A stretch of 10,924 bases of DNA, taken from NCBI GenBank assembly GCA_021151625.1, contig JAGKWY010000117.1:1-10924 (forward strand). The letters run 5' to 3'. A program made the position numbers and the translations under genes. Shown here one piece after another: positions 1 through 6,228 of the stretch; positions within the stretch are counted from its first letter, which is position 1; each line of letters starts with the position of its first letter. The DNA comes from Gammaproteobacteria bacterium (GTDB taxonomy: Bacteria; Pseudomonadota; Gammaproteobacteria; Pseudomonadales; Cellvibrionaceae). The notes under the pieces are model-generated. The model saw only the letters and a program-made list of their open reading frames with translations, was not told the DNA's origin and made no database searches.

Positions 1-316
1 GCCAACGAACCTGAATGCGTCGCACATCAACGCAGGACTACACAAGTCGCTTGTTCTCTAGAGAGATGCGTCCGTGTTCTTTTATGAGGCGATTTGCCGG
101 GAAGTTATTCTTGTAACGGCAGAGTGACGAGAAAAACGTCGCCTTTCCTTTATGACAACCTTGTCATATATAGCATGCACACAAGCAACCTACAAATGTG
201 TGCTATAAAGCCACCGCCAGTTTTGTTAATGGCCGCTCCTTTTACGACCACTAGATTTATAAACGCGAATTGTCCCTATATCCAATAAAGATAAAAACCA
301 CGACAGGCATAGCACC
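1..316. other. Intergenic region upstream of the esterase gene
   Basis: I see no convincing gene in this stretch. A 64-codon frame at 94-288 has no Shine-Dalgarno, no protein-like composition and no recognisable family. Frames open at the left edge close within 60-90 bases and match nothing I know, so the end of an upstream gene cannot be claimed. The region is likely the promoter and leader of the esterase, because it holds a perfect inverted repeat at 152-167 with an AT-rich TATATA-like stretch directly after it. Confidence 0.5.
152..167. promoter_or_regulatory. Operator-like perfect inverted repeat (7-2-7)
   Basis: ATGACAA-CC-TTGTCAT is a perfect 7-bp inverted repeat with a 2-base spacer. 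It is followed at once by ATATATAGC, which could supply a -10 element. The size and symmetry fit a dimeric helix-turn-helix repressor of the LacI or GntR type, families that often control carbohydrate-use genes in polysaccharide degraders. The site lies 150 bases before the esterase start, so regulation of that gene is an inference. No regulator gene is visible in the window. Confidence 0.45.
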
Positions 317-1288
317 ATGAAAAAACTCCTGACTACCTTATTAATTCTCGGCAATATTTTTTACCTGAATGTCGCTCAGGCCAATGAGCCGCGCAAACCC
401 GGTGATTACCAATTCACTGCCGACTCACTAGAGCAGCCCGGCGTCCCTAACGGGAGCTTGAAAGGCCCTTACGAATTCCACAGTAAGATTATTAAAAACA
501 CCGTGCGCCGCTACTGGGTTTATTTACCAGCTAACTATGAAACCCTGCACCAAAAACCATTGAACCTGTTAGTGTTTCAGGACGGCCAGCGCGCCACCAA
601 CCCCACCGGCTCACTGCGGGTGCCAGAAGTGCTAGATAATTTAATCCACAAAAAAAATATTCCGCCGACTATTGGTTTATTTATCACACCGGGAAATGTA
701 AGCGAGACTTACCCTGACAATTTAGGCATGTCCAACCCGGATCATCGCGCGCAAGAATACGATGCACTCAACGATAATTACGCACGTATGTTGCAGGAGG
801 AATTATTGCCGCAACTGGAAAAAACCTATGCGATCAGCAGCAACCCGCAAGATCGAATTATTGGCGGGACCAGCAGCGGCGCCATCTGCGCATTCACCGT
901 GGCTTGGCATAAACCCGATGCATTCCGCAACGTGATTAGCATTATTGGCAGCTACACCTCTATTGGTTATGCACCGGCAACGGCAGATAAACCTATGACA
1001 CCCGGTGGTGACCTCTACCCGGGTTTAATTCGCAAGTCGCCAATCCGCCCGCTAAAGATTTTCCTGCAGGACGGCAGCAACGATATAGATAACGAACACG
1101 GCAACTGGTTTTTAGCCAACCAGCAAATGCTCGCCGCGCTGACTTACGCCAATAAAAATGCCGACGAAAAAAATATCAGTGGCCCGCGCTATGAAATAAA
1201 ACATCTCTGGGGCGATGGCGATCACTCGGATAAACACGGCGGGGTTTTATTGCCGGAAATTTTGCGCTGGATGTGGGGCAAGAAATAA
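317..1288 (+). CDS. Secreted alpha/beta-hydrolase esterase (CE1/esterase D-like)
   Basis: The protein has 323 residues. A Sec signal peptide (Lys-Lys, then hydrophobic residues 4-20, probable cut after VAQA at 22) sends it to the periplasm or outside. The rest reads as an esterase D/CE1-like alpha/beta-hydrolase. The nucleophile elbow is G184-T-S186-S-G188 in a GGTSSGA context. Acid candidates are D252 or D256 in QDGSNDIDNEHGNW. The histidine lies in GDHSDKHGG near 303-307, just before the C-terminal LRWMW helix. This combination (DGSND..HGNW, then KHGG..PE.LRW) is typical of secreted esterases found beside carbohydrate-degradation genes. It probably hydrolyses an ester on a polysaccharide or oligosaccharide, such as an acetyl or feruloyl group; the true substrate is not visible. 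The start follows a weak AGG about 10 bases upstream. The gene stands alone and is convergent with the next one. Confidence 0.8.
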   Translation: MKKLLTTLLILGNIFYLNVAQANEPRKPGDYQFTADSLEQPGVPNGSLKGPYEFHSKIIKNTVRRYWVYLPANYETLHQKPLNLLVFQDGQRATNPTGSLRVPEVLDNLIHKKNIPPTIGLFITPGNVSETYPDNLGMSNPDHRAQEYDALNDNYARMLQEELLPQLEKTYAISSNPQDRIIGGTSSGAICAFTVAWHKPDAFRNVISIIGSYTSIGYAPATADKPMTPGGDLYPGLIRKSPIRPLKIFLQDGSNDIDNEHGNWFLANQQMLAALTYANKNADEKNISGPRYEIKHLWGDGDHSDKHGGVLLPEILRWMWGKK

Positions 1289-1305
1289 GTTTGTTACAGG
1301 TATCG

Positions 1306-1345
1306 AACGCAAACTCCTCAACCACACCAAAGAAGAGTTTGCGTT
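1306..1345. terminator. Hairpin between convergent genes, probable terminator
   Basis: AACGCAAACTC (1306-1316) and GAGTTTGCGTT (1335-1345) form a perfect 11-bp inverted repeat with an 18-base loop. It lies in the 71-bp gap between the esterase stop and the stop of the convergent small secreted gene, where a shared bidirectional terminator is expected. The T-tract is poor on both strands (only a T-rich stretch after 1345), and the loop is longer than in classic intrinsic terminators, so termination strength is uncertain. Confidence 0.55.
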
Positions 1346-1359
1346 AAATCATTCGTTAA

Positions 1360-1677
1360 TTATTTGGTGGACACTGAATAGCTGTTACAAGTTACCGGGC
1401 TGGAATAGGTATAGAGGTTTGGGTTTCCTGAGGCATGCATGGTGCAGTCCGAATATCCCGGTTGAGTTACAAGTTGTTTAACCAACAGCGGACCAGCGCC
1501 ATCACAAAACAACCCGGTTACCGTAACCGTTACCGGTGGGTAGCTACCTCCTCCAATCTGAGTCCATGAACATCCGGGCGCTGTGTAACCGGGAGTAGCT
1601 AACAGAGTCGCGGCAAGCACTTTAACCGCAACCAAAGAAACCACAGAACCAATCGCAAATATTATTTTTTTACGCAT
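1360..1677 (-). CDS. Small secreted protein with four cysteines, unknown function
   Basis: I do not recognise the family. The ATG at 1677 was chosen because a GGAGA Shine-Dalgarno lies 8 bases before it and it gives a compact signal peptide (MRKK, hydrophobic to about 20, cut near VLA-A at 22). The longer frame from 1725 puts a polar stretch before the signal. The 105-residue product has a mature part of about 80 residues, rich in Gly, Ser, Thr, Tyr and Pro. Its cysteines at 36, 58, 78 and 97 are spaced by 18-21 residues, and the pattern PGY followed by Cys occurs twice (about 29-36 and 74-78). This suggests two related half-repeats with two disulfides. It probably acts in the periplasm or outside the cell. 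It is convergent with the esterase and has no operon partner. Confidence 0.6.
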   Translation of the reverse strand: MRKKIIFAIGSVVSLVAVKVLAATLLATPGYTAPGCSWTQIGGGSYPPVTVTVTGLFCDGAGPLLVKQLVTQPGYSDCTMHASGNPNLYTYSSPVTCNSYSVSTK

Positions 1678-1799
1678 TTCATTTCTCCAGTTTAATTTAT
1701 GTAACCCCATTTCCTTTTCCCTCATGACTTAACATTACAAAATAATGGGTCAGGTATTTTGCAGGCTAATCCTTAAAGCAAACTACTTACTGAACAATC

Positions 1800-1829
1800 T
1801 CAATTAATCCCATAAGTATTATTAATTGA
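1800..1829. repeat. AT-rich inverted repeat (9-12-9)
   Basis: TCAATTAAT (1800-1808) and ATTAATTGA (1821-1829) form a perfect 9-bp inverted repeat with a 12-base spacer, followed by a T-rich stretch on the + strand. The stem has only one G-C pair, so an RNA hairpin would be weak; a protein-binding site or chance in AT-rich DNA are alternatives. Confidence 0.35.
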
Positions 1830-2023
1830 ATTTTCTTTATACCACGGGCTTAATGACAGGGTAAATATCTTCAGAATGGGAGTTTTCGGAATTGAGAGGG
1901 TGCGATTAAAAGGCAGATGATTATTTTGCTGCCTACGCATATGAATTGCACGAACGGCAGTGATCCACGCGCCAGACAACGACGCCTATTCACATATTAA
2001 GCATCTATGAAACCAGCGCAATA

Positions 2024-2035
2024 CAATAATTATTG
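2024..2035. promoter_or_regulatory. 12-bp perfect palindrome before the ATPase gene
   Basis: CAATAATTATTG is a perfect 12-bp palindrome that ends 23 bases before the ATPase start codon. Its place would suit an operator of the ATPase gene, but the sequence is AT-rich and short, so chance is possible. Confidence 0.3.
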
Positions 2036-2058
2036 CACCAGACAATCCAGAGCCAAAA

Positions 2059-2829
2059 ATGAATTTCCTAGAGAACACCCACTATCTTTTAAGTGCCAAG
2101 CTACTGCGTGAAAGAGTGCCTTCATTTGAAGAATATCCATTTAACCTGGATGTAGTGAAGACTTTCGAATCATTGGAGTTTCACCCCAAGGTTACATTCA
2201 TTATTGGTGAGAATGGCAGCGGGAAATCTACTTTGCTGGAAGCAATTGCAACGGCATGGGGCTTTAACCCGGAAGGAGGAACAAAGAATTTTAATTTTGC
2301 TACCCGTTCATCACATTCCAATTTGCACGAATATTTCCGATTAGCCAAAAGTTTCAGAAAAGCAAAAGATGGGTTCTTTTTAAGAGCTGAAAGTTTCTAT
2401 AACGTTGCCAGCAATATAGATCAACTGGATGAAGAGCCCGGATTCGGGCCCCCAATCAAAAATTCATACGGCAGAAAGTCACTACATCACCAATCTCATG
2501 GGGAGTCATTTTTTTCATTAATGACGCACCGCTTTGGCGGGAAAGGTTTATATATCCTCGATGAACCCGAAGCAGCTCTATCTCCAACCCGCCAGATGGC
2601 AATGCTGTCTCGTATACATCAACTCGTCGAACAAGATTCTCAATTTATTATTGCTACCCACTCGCCCATTATTCTTTCCTACCCGAATGCACAGATATAT
2701 GAAATAAGAGACGGAAAATTCCTGCAATGCAACTATGAGCACACCGAGCACTTTTCAGTTACTAAAGGATTTCTAAATAATTATAAAACCATGATTGCTG
2801 AGCTAATCAACCAAGAAGGCATAGATTAG
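2059..2829 (+). CDS. Stand-alone ABC-type AAA ATPase (COG3910-like)
   Basis: A cytosolic 256-residue ATPase with one complete ABC-type nucleotide-binding domain and no membrane segment. Walker A is G50-ENGSGKS-T58, the signature-like motif is S146-HGES-150, Walker B is LYILDE ending at catalytic E169, followed by PEAALS, and the H-loop histidine is H201 in ATHSP. The order and the short helical insert (about residues 84-140) match predicted single-domain ATPases related to the SMC/RecF/OLD group. They are common in bacteria, often solitary, and without an established role; some relatives take part in DNA repair or phage defence. No nuclease or effector gene lies next to it, so a defence role is not supported here. 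No clear Shine-Dalgarno precedes the ATG. Codon and base use are more AT-rich than in the operon downstream, consistent with acquisition by transfer. Confidence 0.85.
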   Translation: MNFLENTHYLLSAKLLRERVPSFEEYPFNLDVVKTFESLEFHPKVTFIIGENGSGKSTLLEAIATAWGFNPEGGTKNFNFATRSSHSNLHEYFRLAKSFRKAKDGFFLRAESFYNVASNIDQLDEEPGFGPPIKNSYGRKSLHHQSHGESFFSLMTHRFGGKGLYILDEPEAALSPTRQMAMLSRIHQLVEQDSQFIIATHSPIILSYPNAQIYEIRDGKFLQCNYEHTEHFSVTKGFLNNYKTMIAELINQEGID

Positions 2830-2860
2830 AGCAATGAGGAAGGCGATTACCTGAACGGAT

Positions 2861-2893
2861 AAAAACTAAACCGACACAGCCCAACTGTGTCGG
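2861..2893 (-). terminator. Intrinsic terminator of the six-gene operon
   Basis: On the - strand a perfect 9-bp stem (CCGACACAG and CTGTGTCGG, 2893-2871) with a 5-base loop is followed by TTTAGTTTTT (2870-2861). It starts 15 bases after the DUF3570 stop codon, which is the classical geometry for a Rho-independent terminator. On the + strand the same stem follows the ATPase gene but lacks a T-tract, so it may stop transcription there only weakly. Confidence 0.85.
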
Positions 2894-2908
2894 CGAATTA
2901 CAGTAAAA

Positions 2909-4069
2909 TCAAAACCAAAACGAAAAATACAAACGAATAACATCCGCCTGCAAACTGTAGAGCGGCTCATCGCCTGCAGCGAATTCTTCTGCGGATACGC
3001 GGGCATCGCGGAAATCGTCGTAGTCGATATTGAAGTGATCCCAATAAAGGTTCGCGGTGCTTTTATCGAACCAGGGAATAAAGCCGGGAGGAATTTTGTA
3101 GGTGACGCCCAAGCCGATAGTGGAGGAAGAGAAAGGACTTAATTCTTTATCACGCGCGAGGAAATTTTGCGCATCGCGATAGGGAAATAAATCCGCATAA
3201 AACTCAGCGCCGGTTTGGTCGTAAATACGGTATTTCACCTCAAACAAAAAACGCTCGCCGTAGGGATGCAAATAGCGCAGTTCGGCGTTATCCGCTTCAA
3301 TTCCCCAGCTGTCAGAAAAGGTACGCCATTCCGCGCGAAGGGAGGCGCGATACGGCAGGTAATAAATTGCGCGCAAACCAAATGCATCGCTGTTGCGCGT
3401 ATGCGGGTAGCGTTCACCCTGATAGAGATAGCCACCCGTTCCACTTAAATAACGCACAGACCTATAGGGGTTGTTTAAACAACTTTGCTCGTCGGTGAGA
3501 TTCAAACACTGATCCGTAGCACTGTCGAAACTGAATGATGCCAGAAAATTTTTGGTGACGATTTGCGAGGCATTGACGCTGTACTTGCGCCGCTGTAAAT
3601 CGCGCTCATAGGTTGGATCAGTATTTTGACCAACCACATCTTCACCAAAACTCACACCAAAACCCAGCGTGGTTAAATCGCCAAAAAAACTTTGGTCGAT
3701 ACCAAAACTGTAGGTAGTCGCGTCGTAATCATTTTCTTTACTGCCGGTGTAACCCAATTTTATGGTGGATCTATCCAGCATGAATTGGCCACTAAAACCT
3801 GACTCTTTGCGCTCCTCACTATAAGGGCTCGCGGTCGCCTGTACATCAATGGAGGCGCTGCTCACCATATCCACATAATAGTTGGCGGACACTGAAACAG
3901 ATGGGCCGATGTTTTTGCGCACCAGTATGGAAGGACCATCAATTTGCGCACCACCGCCGTCATAACCGTGATAGAGCACATCGATGCGCTCGTCGGGCAA
4001 TACAGCAGCAAAGGTTGATGAAGCAATCAGGGCAACCAGCAGAAATATCCAACGATTAATTACAGCCAC
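2909..4069 (-). CDS. DUF3570 outer-membrane beta-barrel protein
   Basis: Last gene of the operon. I chose the GTG at 4069 (386 residues): GGGAGG lies 5 bases upstream, and the product then begins with a clean signal peptide (MAVINRW, hydrophobic core, cut after about residue 21-22). A longer frame from 4126 would add residues read from the DUF4266 gene. The mature protein opens with ERIDVLYHGYDGGG, then ILVRKN, YYVDMVSSASIDV and ASPYSEERKE, which are DUF3570 hallmarks. Alternating polar/aromatic strands and a C-terminal aromatic (FSFWF) indicate a barrel inserted by the BAM machinery. Members of this family are often encoded next to DUF4266 and a thioredoxin-like protein, as here; function is not established. 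The gene overlaps DUF4266 by 14 nt, so the two are translationally coupled. Confidence 0.85.
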   Translation of the reverse strand: MAVINRWIFLLVALIASSTFAAVLPDERIDVLYHGYDGGGAQIDGPSILVRKNIGPSVSVSANYYVDMVSSASIDVQATASPYSEERKESGFSGQFMLDRSTIKLGYTGSKENDYDATTYSFGIDQSFFGDLTTLGFGVSFGEDVVGQNTDPTYERDLQRRKYSVNASQIVTKNFLASFSFDSATDQCLNLTDEQSCLNNPYRSVRYLSGTGGYLYQGERYPHTRNSDAFGLRAIYYLPYRASLRAEWRTFSDSWGIEADNAELRYLHPYGERFLFEVKYRIYDQTGAEFYADLFPYRDAQNFLARDKELSPFSSSTIGLGVTYKIPPGFIPWFDKSTANLYWDHFNIDYDDFRDARVSAEEFAAGDEPLYSLQADVIRLYFSFWF

Positions 4070-4280
4070 AGCCACCTCCCGATGCACCGTCGCCACCGCG
4101 TGCTGCTTCGCGCGCGTCATACACATGGTGCAGATAGGAATCAGCCACCGGGTCGCGCTCGAAACTCATAATTTCATCCGCAATTTTTTGCCGCTCATAG
4201 GGCTTTACCCATGGCTTGATAGAGCTACAGGCATTGATGCTGGCGAGCAGCAACAAGAGCGCAAGCAGGCGCAGAATCAT
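4056..4280 (-). CDS. DUF4266 small lipoprotein with C-terminal GGGCGCN
   Basis: A 74-residue lipoprotein. The signal (MILRLL, Leu-rich core) ends in a lipobox, I-N-A-C18, giving a mature chain of only 57 residues. A conserved start, KPWVKPYERQKIAD (22-35), is followed by a short helical part with H51, H52 and AREAA (56-60). The chain ends in a glycine-rich tail, GGDGASGGGCGCN, with C71 and C73. This layout is typical of DUF4266. The terminal C-G-C could be a redox dithiol, a metal ligand or a modification site; which one is unknown. Its ATG overlaps the TlpA stop by 4 nt, and its last codons contain the ribosome binding site of DUF3570. Neighbours suggest the TlpA-like protein may reduce or mature the CGC tail, and that the lipoprotein works with the DUF3570 barrel. 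Both are inferences. Confidence 0.85.
   Translation of the reverse strand: MILRLLALLLLLASINACSSIKPWVKPYERQKIADEIMSFERDPVADSYLHHVYDAREAARGGDGASGGGCGCN
4075..4080 (-). promoter_or_regulatory. Ribosome binding site of DUF3570 inside the DUF4266 gene
   Basis: GGGAGG on the - strand lies 5 bases before the GTG at 4069 and decides that start. The same bases code for glycines of the DUF4266 Gly-rich tail, so the conserved tail and the downstream ribosome binding site share sequence. Confidence 0.7.
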
Positions 4281-4759
4281 TCTTTAATCAACTCGCGGAT
4301 TTGATCGCGGTATTTATTTTCGTCGCCCGCTTTATAACCGCGGTTGACGAAACGAACCTGGCCTTTTTTATCGATTAACACCGTTGTTGGCATGGCATCG
4401 ACGTTGTACAGGCTGCTCGCTTTACTTTCGGTATCGAACAACACCGGGAAAGTTACCCCCAATTCTTCTAACAATTTTTTCGCATCGGTATTATCTTCTT
4501 CCACATTCACGCCGTAGAGCACAAAACCGGCGCTGGAATAGCGCTGATACATAGCATCCAACAGCGGCATCTCTTTACGGCAAGGTCCGCACCAGGACGC
4601 CCAGAAATTCAACATCACTACCTGGCCGCGCTGCTCAGCCAAGCGCACGTTATCGCCTTTACTGCTCGGCAAGGTAAAATCCGGCGCGGCGTCTGCACTG
4701 GCAACCAGTGATACAGAGGTCAATGCGCACACGGCAAAAAACTTCAGTAAATATTTCAT
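4277..4759 (-). CDS. TlpA/ResA-like thiol-disulfide protein, periplasmic
   Basis: A 160-residue thioredoxin-fold protein of the TlpA/ResA (AhpC-TSA/Redoxin) type. A Sec signal (cut near ADA-A, 22-25) places it in the periplasm. The mature protein begins APDFTLPSSKG, the usual entry of this family. The active site is W53-ASWCGPC-60 with C57 and C60, the family insert lies around 85-120, and the cis-proline is P124 in MPTT. Such proteins usually reduce disulfides, for instance apocytochrome c cysteines before heme attachment. Here the gene sits just before a lipoprotein with a CGC tail and in an operon with a CxxCH protein, so either could be its partner. It follows the barrel gene by 27 nt and overlaps DUF4266 by 4 nt. 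The RBS is a poor GGTGG. Confidence 0.9.
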   Translation of the reverse strand: MKYLLKFFAVCALTSVSLVASADAAPDFTLPSSKGDNVRLAEQRGQVVMLNFWASWCGPCRKEMPLLDAMYQRYSSAGFVLYGVNVEEDNTDAKKLLEELGVTFPVLFDTESKASSLYNVDAMPTTVLIDKKGQVRFVNRGYKAGDENKYRDQIRELIKE

Positions 4760-4786
4760 GCTTACACCACCATCACACTTAAAAAA

Positions 4787-5452
4787 TTAGAAAAATAATG
4801 ACAACCCAAGGCGCGATTCCAGATTGGTTACACGCTTGCTCTCACCAAATAATTCATGTTCAAAACTATGGCCACGCATACTTAAATCCAACGCCAGCCA
4901 ATCGGTGGCATAAAAGCGCAAACCGGCTCCAATGCTGGTGGTGAAATAATCTTTTGCAGCAAAATCAGTATTACCTCCACCCAACATAATGTAGAAGTGA
5001 TTATTAAAAGCCCACTTGTCCGAGATATACACCTGCCCATGTAAAAAGTTGTAGCCAAGCGAGAGGTTGTAATACTGGATATCGCGCTGATCATCCGTCA
5101 GCAACTCCACACCGCCACTCAACAATTCGTAACTGGTTTTTTCAGTTTTGCTGACACCATAAGCAGCTTCAACAAAAAAATCTTCGGTGATGTGATAGGC
5201 AAAGGTAATCCCCTGCACATCGTTAGTGCCAAAATCCTCCACACTGAGCAAACCAAAAAACGCGCCCATTTCGAAATCTTCACTATCCAGATCATCTTCT
5301 TTAATGGTGCGACGCTTGATATCCGGAGTAATAATTTGCTCCAGCTCATCATCTTCTTGTTCGTCATCTTCCTGCGCAACAGACTGACCGGCAAAACCTA
5401 TCAGGCTCGCCAGCAGGCCGATCAGAAAAAGACGTTGAAACCGAGTTTCCAT
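4787..5452 (-). CDS. Outer-membrane beta-barrel domain protein with acidic linker
   Basis: A 221-residue exported protein. The signal peptide is cut near SVA-Q (26). A very acidic stretch (about 28-37, Glu/Asp runs) and a linker with ITPDIKRR follow, then a small barrel from about 60 to the C-terminal aromatic LFF. The barrel starts with DFEMGAFFG and alternates short strands and turns. This resembles the small outer-membrane beta-barrel domain family seen in multiple copies in myxobacteria and gammaproteobacteria (TIGR04565-like). The barrel is related to that of the preceding gene. The ATG has an AGAGG about 8 bases upstream and lies inside the end of the preceding gene (31-nt overlap), implying coupling. 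Function unknown; it may anchor or export partners of the redox proteins in this operon. Confidence 0.75.
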   Translation of the reverse strand: METRFQRLFLIGLLASLIGFAGQSVAQEDDEQEDDELEQIITPDIKRRTIKEDDLDSEDFEMGAFFGLLSVEDFGTNDVQGITFAYHITEDFFVEAAYGVSKTEKTSYELLSGGVELLTDDQRDIQYYNLSLGYNFLHGQVYISDKWAFNNHFYIMLGGGNTDFAAKDYFTTSIGAGLRFYATDWLALDLSMRGHSFEHELFGESKRVTNLESRLGLSLFF

Positions 5453-6222
5453 TCATTGACCTCTTCGTTGGTATTGCGACTGGTTAGCACATAGTGGTTT
5501 ACATATTCCACGCGCATAAAGAACCGGCCGGTGAGATGAATATAAGCGCCCAGGCTCGCCTGCAACAAATTATCTTCGCGATCTTCGGTTTGCACGAGCG
5601 TAGAGCTGGGGTAGGTTTTTATTTTGCCGCCGCCAATGCTGAAAAACGGCGAGCCGCGCAATTCGGGAAAGGGCTGGAACAAAAGCGCGCCGCCGATAAT
5701 CTGGCTATCGGAAAATTTTCCGGTGTTATCGGCATAGCGCAATTCTGCCGATAAATTTTTGGTGAAGCGATAACCGAGGTTCAGGGACATACTATCTGCA
5801 CCGGCAAAATCGCCATAGGCCGCACCCATTTCAAAACGATTGGTCAGATAATCCGCTTGCTTGCTATCGGGAAACTCCGGTTTGCTGCCATCCAGCGCCA
5901 GGGTAAATTGCATATCGTCACGCTTGATCCAGCCGACAATACCGCGTTTGGTTTTAATTTTTATCCATTCTGTGCGGCTTTTTAATAGCGTGATAATTTC
6001 TTCGCGCTCGACCACATGAAAAATGGGGTAGCCGCGCCCGGGGCCGGAATACACATTGATAAATGCATCATCTACGCTGACTTGTAATGGTTCATCTGGT
6101 GTAAACCAGTTAGTAAACCAATTTTGCGCCAATGCGGGATGGCTGCAAAACAACAGGCAGCAGAAAATAATTCGGTAAAAACCCAGGCGTTTTTGTTGTT
6201 GTGATGCGCCGAAAATCGTCAT
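5422..6222 (-). CDS. Exported SH3-domain plus outer-membrane beta-barrel protein
   Basis: A 266-residue protein. The signal peptide (hydrophobic 15-30, cut at ALA-Q, 32) is followed by a bacterial SH3 domain at about 48-104. It shows FINVYSGPGRGYP, a central EEI..L..R..WIKIKT and GWIKR near its end. From about 128 comes a small barrel beginning RFEMGAAYG and ending in the aromatic NVFF. Bacterial SH3 domains bind peptidoglycan or protein peptides, so this protein may tie an outer-membrane barrel to the cell wall. The ATG lies only 6 bases after the stop of the HzsA-like gene, with no clear RBS of its own. It shares its barrel type with the next gene, which overlaps it by 31 nt. Confidence 0.75.
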   Translation of the reverse strand: MTIFGASQQQKRLGFYRIIFCCLLFCSHPALAQNWFTNWFTPDEPLQVSVDDAFINVYSGPGRGYPIFHVVEREEIITLLKSRTEWIKIKTKRGIVGWIKRDDMQFTLALDGSKPEFPDSKQADYLTNRFEMGAAYGDFAGADSMSLNLGYRFTKNLSAELRYADNTGKFSDSQIIGGALLFQPFPELRGSPFFSIGGGKIKTYPSSTLVQTEDREDNLLQASLGAYIHLTGRFFMRVEYVNHYVLTSRNTNEEVNEWKLGFNVFF

Positions 6223-6228
6223 TGAAAA

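Larger units (their letters stand above)
1678..2058. other. AT-rich divergent intergenic region
   Basis: About 380 bases lie between the divergent small secreted gene and the ATPase gene. I see no credible ORF. It must hold promoters for both directions, but I cannot assign clear -35/-10 pairs. Visible structure: an inverted repeat at 1800-1829, a weak 6-bp repeat AGGCAG/CTGCCT around 1910-1935, and a perfect 12-bp palindrome at 2024-2035 just before the ATPase start. Composition is clearly more AT-rich than the operon on the right. Confidence 0.5.

Noticed and set aside
94..288. 64-codon + frame upstream of the esterase
   Set aside because: No ribosome binding site, no recognisable features, and it overlaps the operator-like inverted repeat.
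2059..2829. ATPase as part of a phage-defence system
   Set aside because: No nuclease, reverse transcriptase, toxin or other effector gene is adjacent; the neighbours are a secreted protein and the end of an envelope operon.
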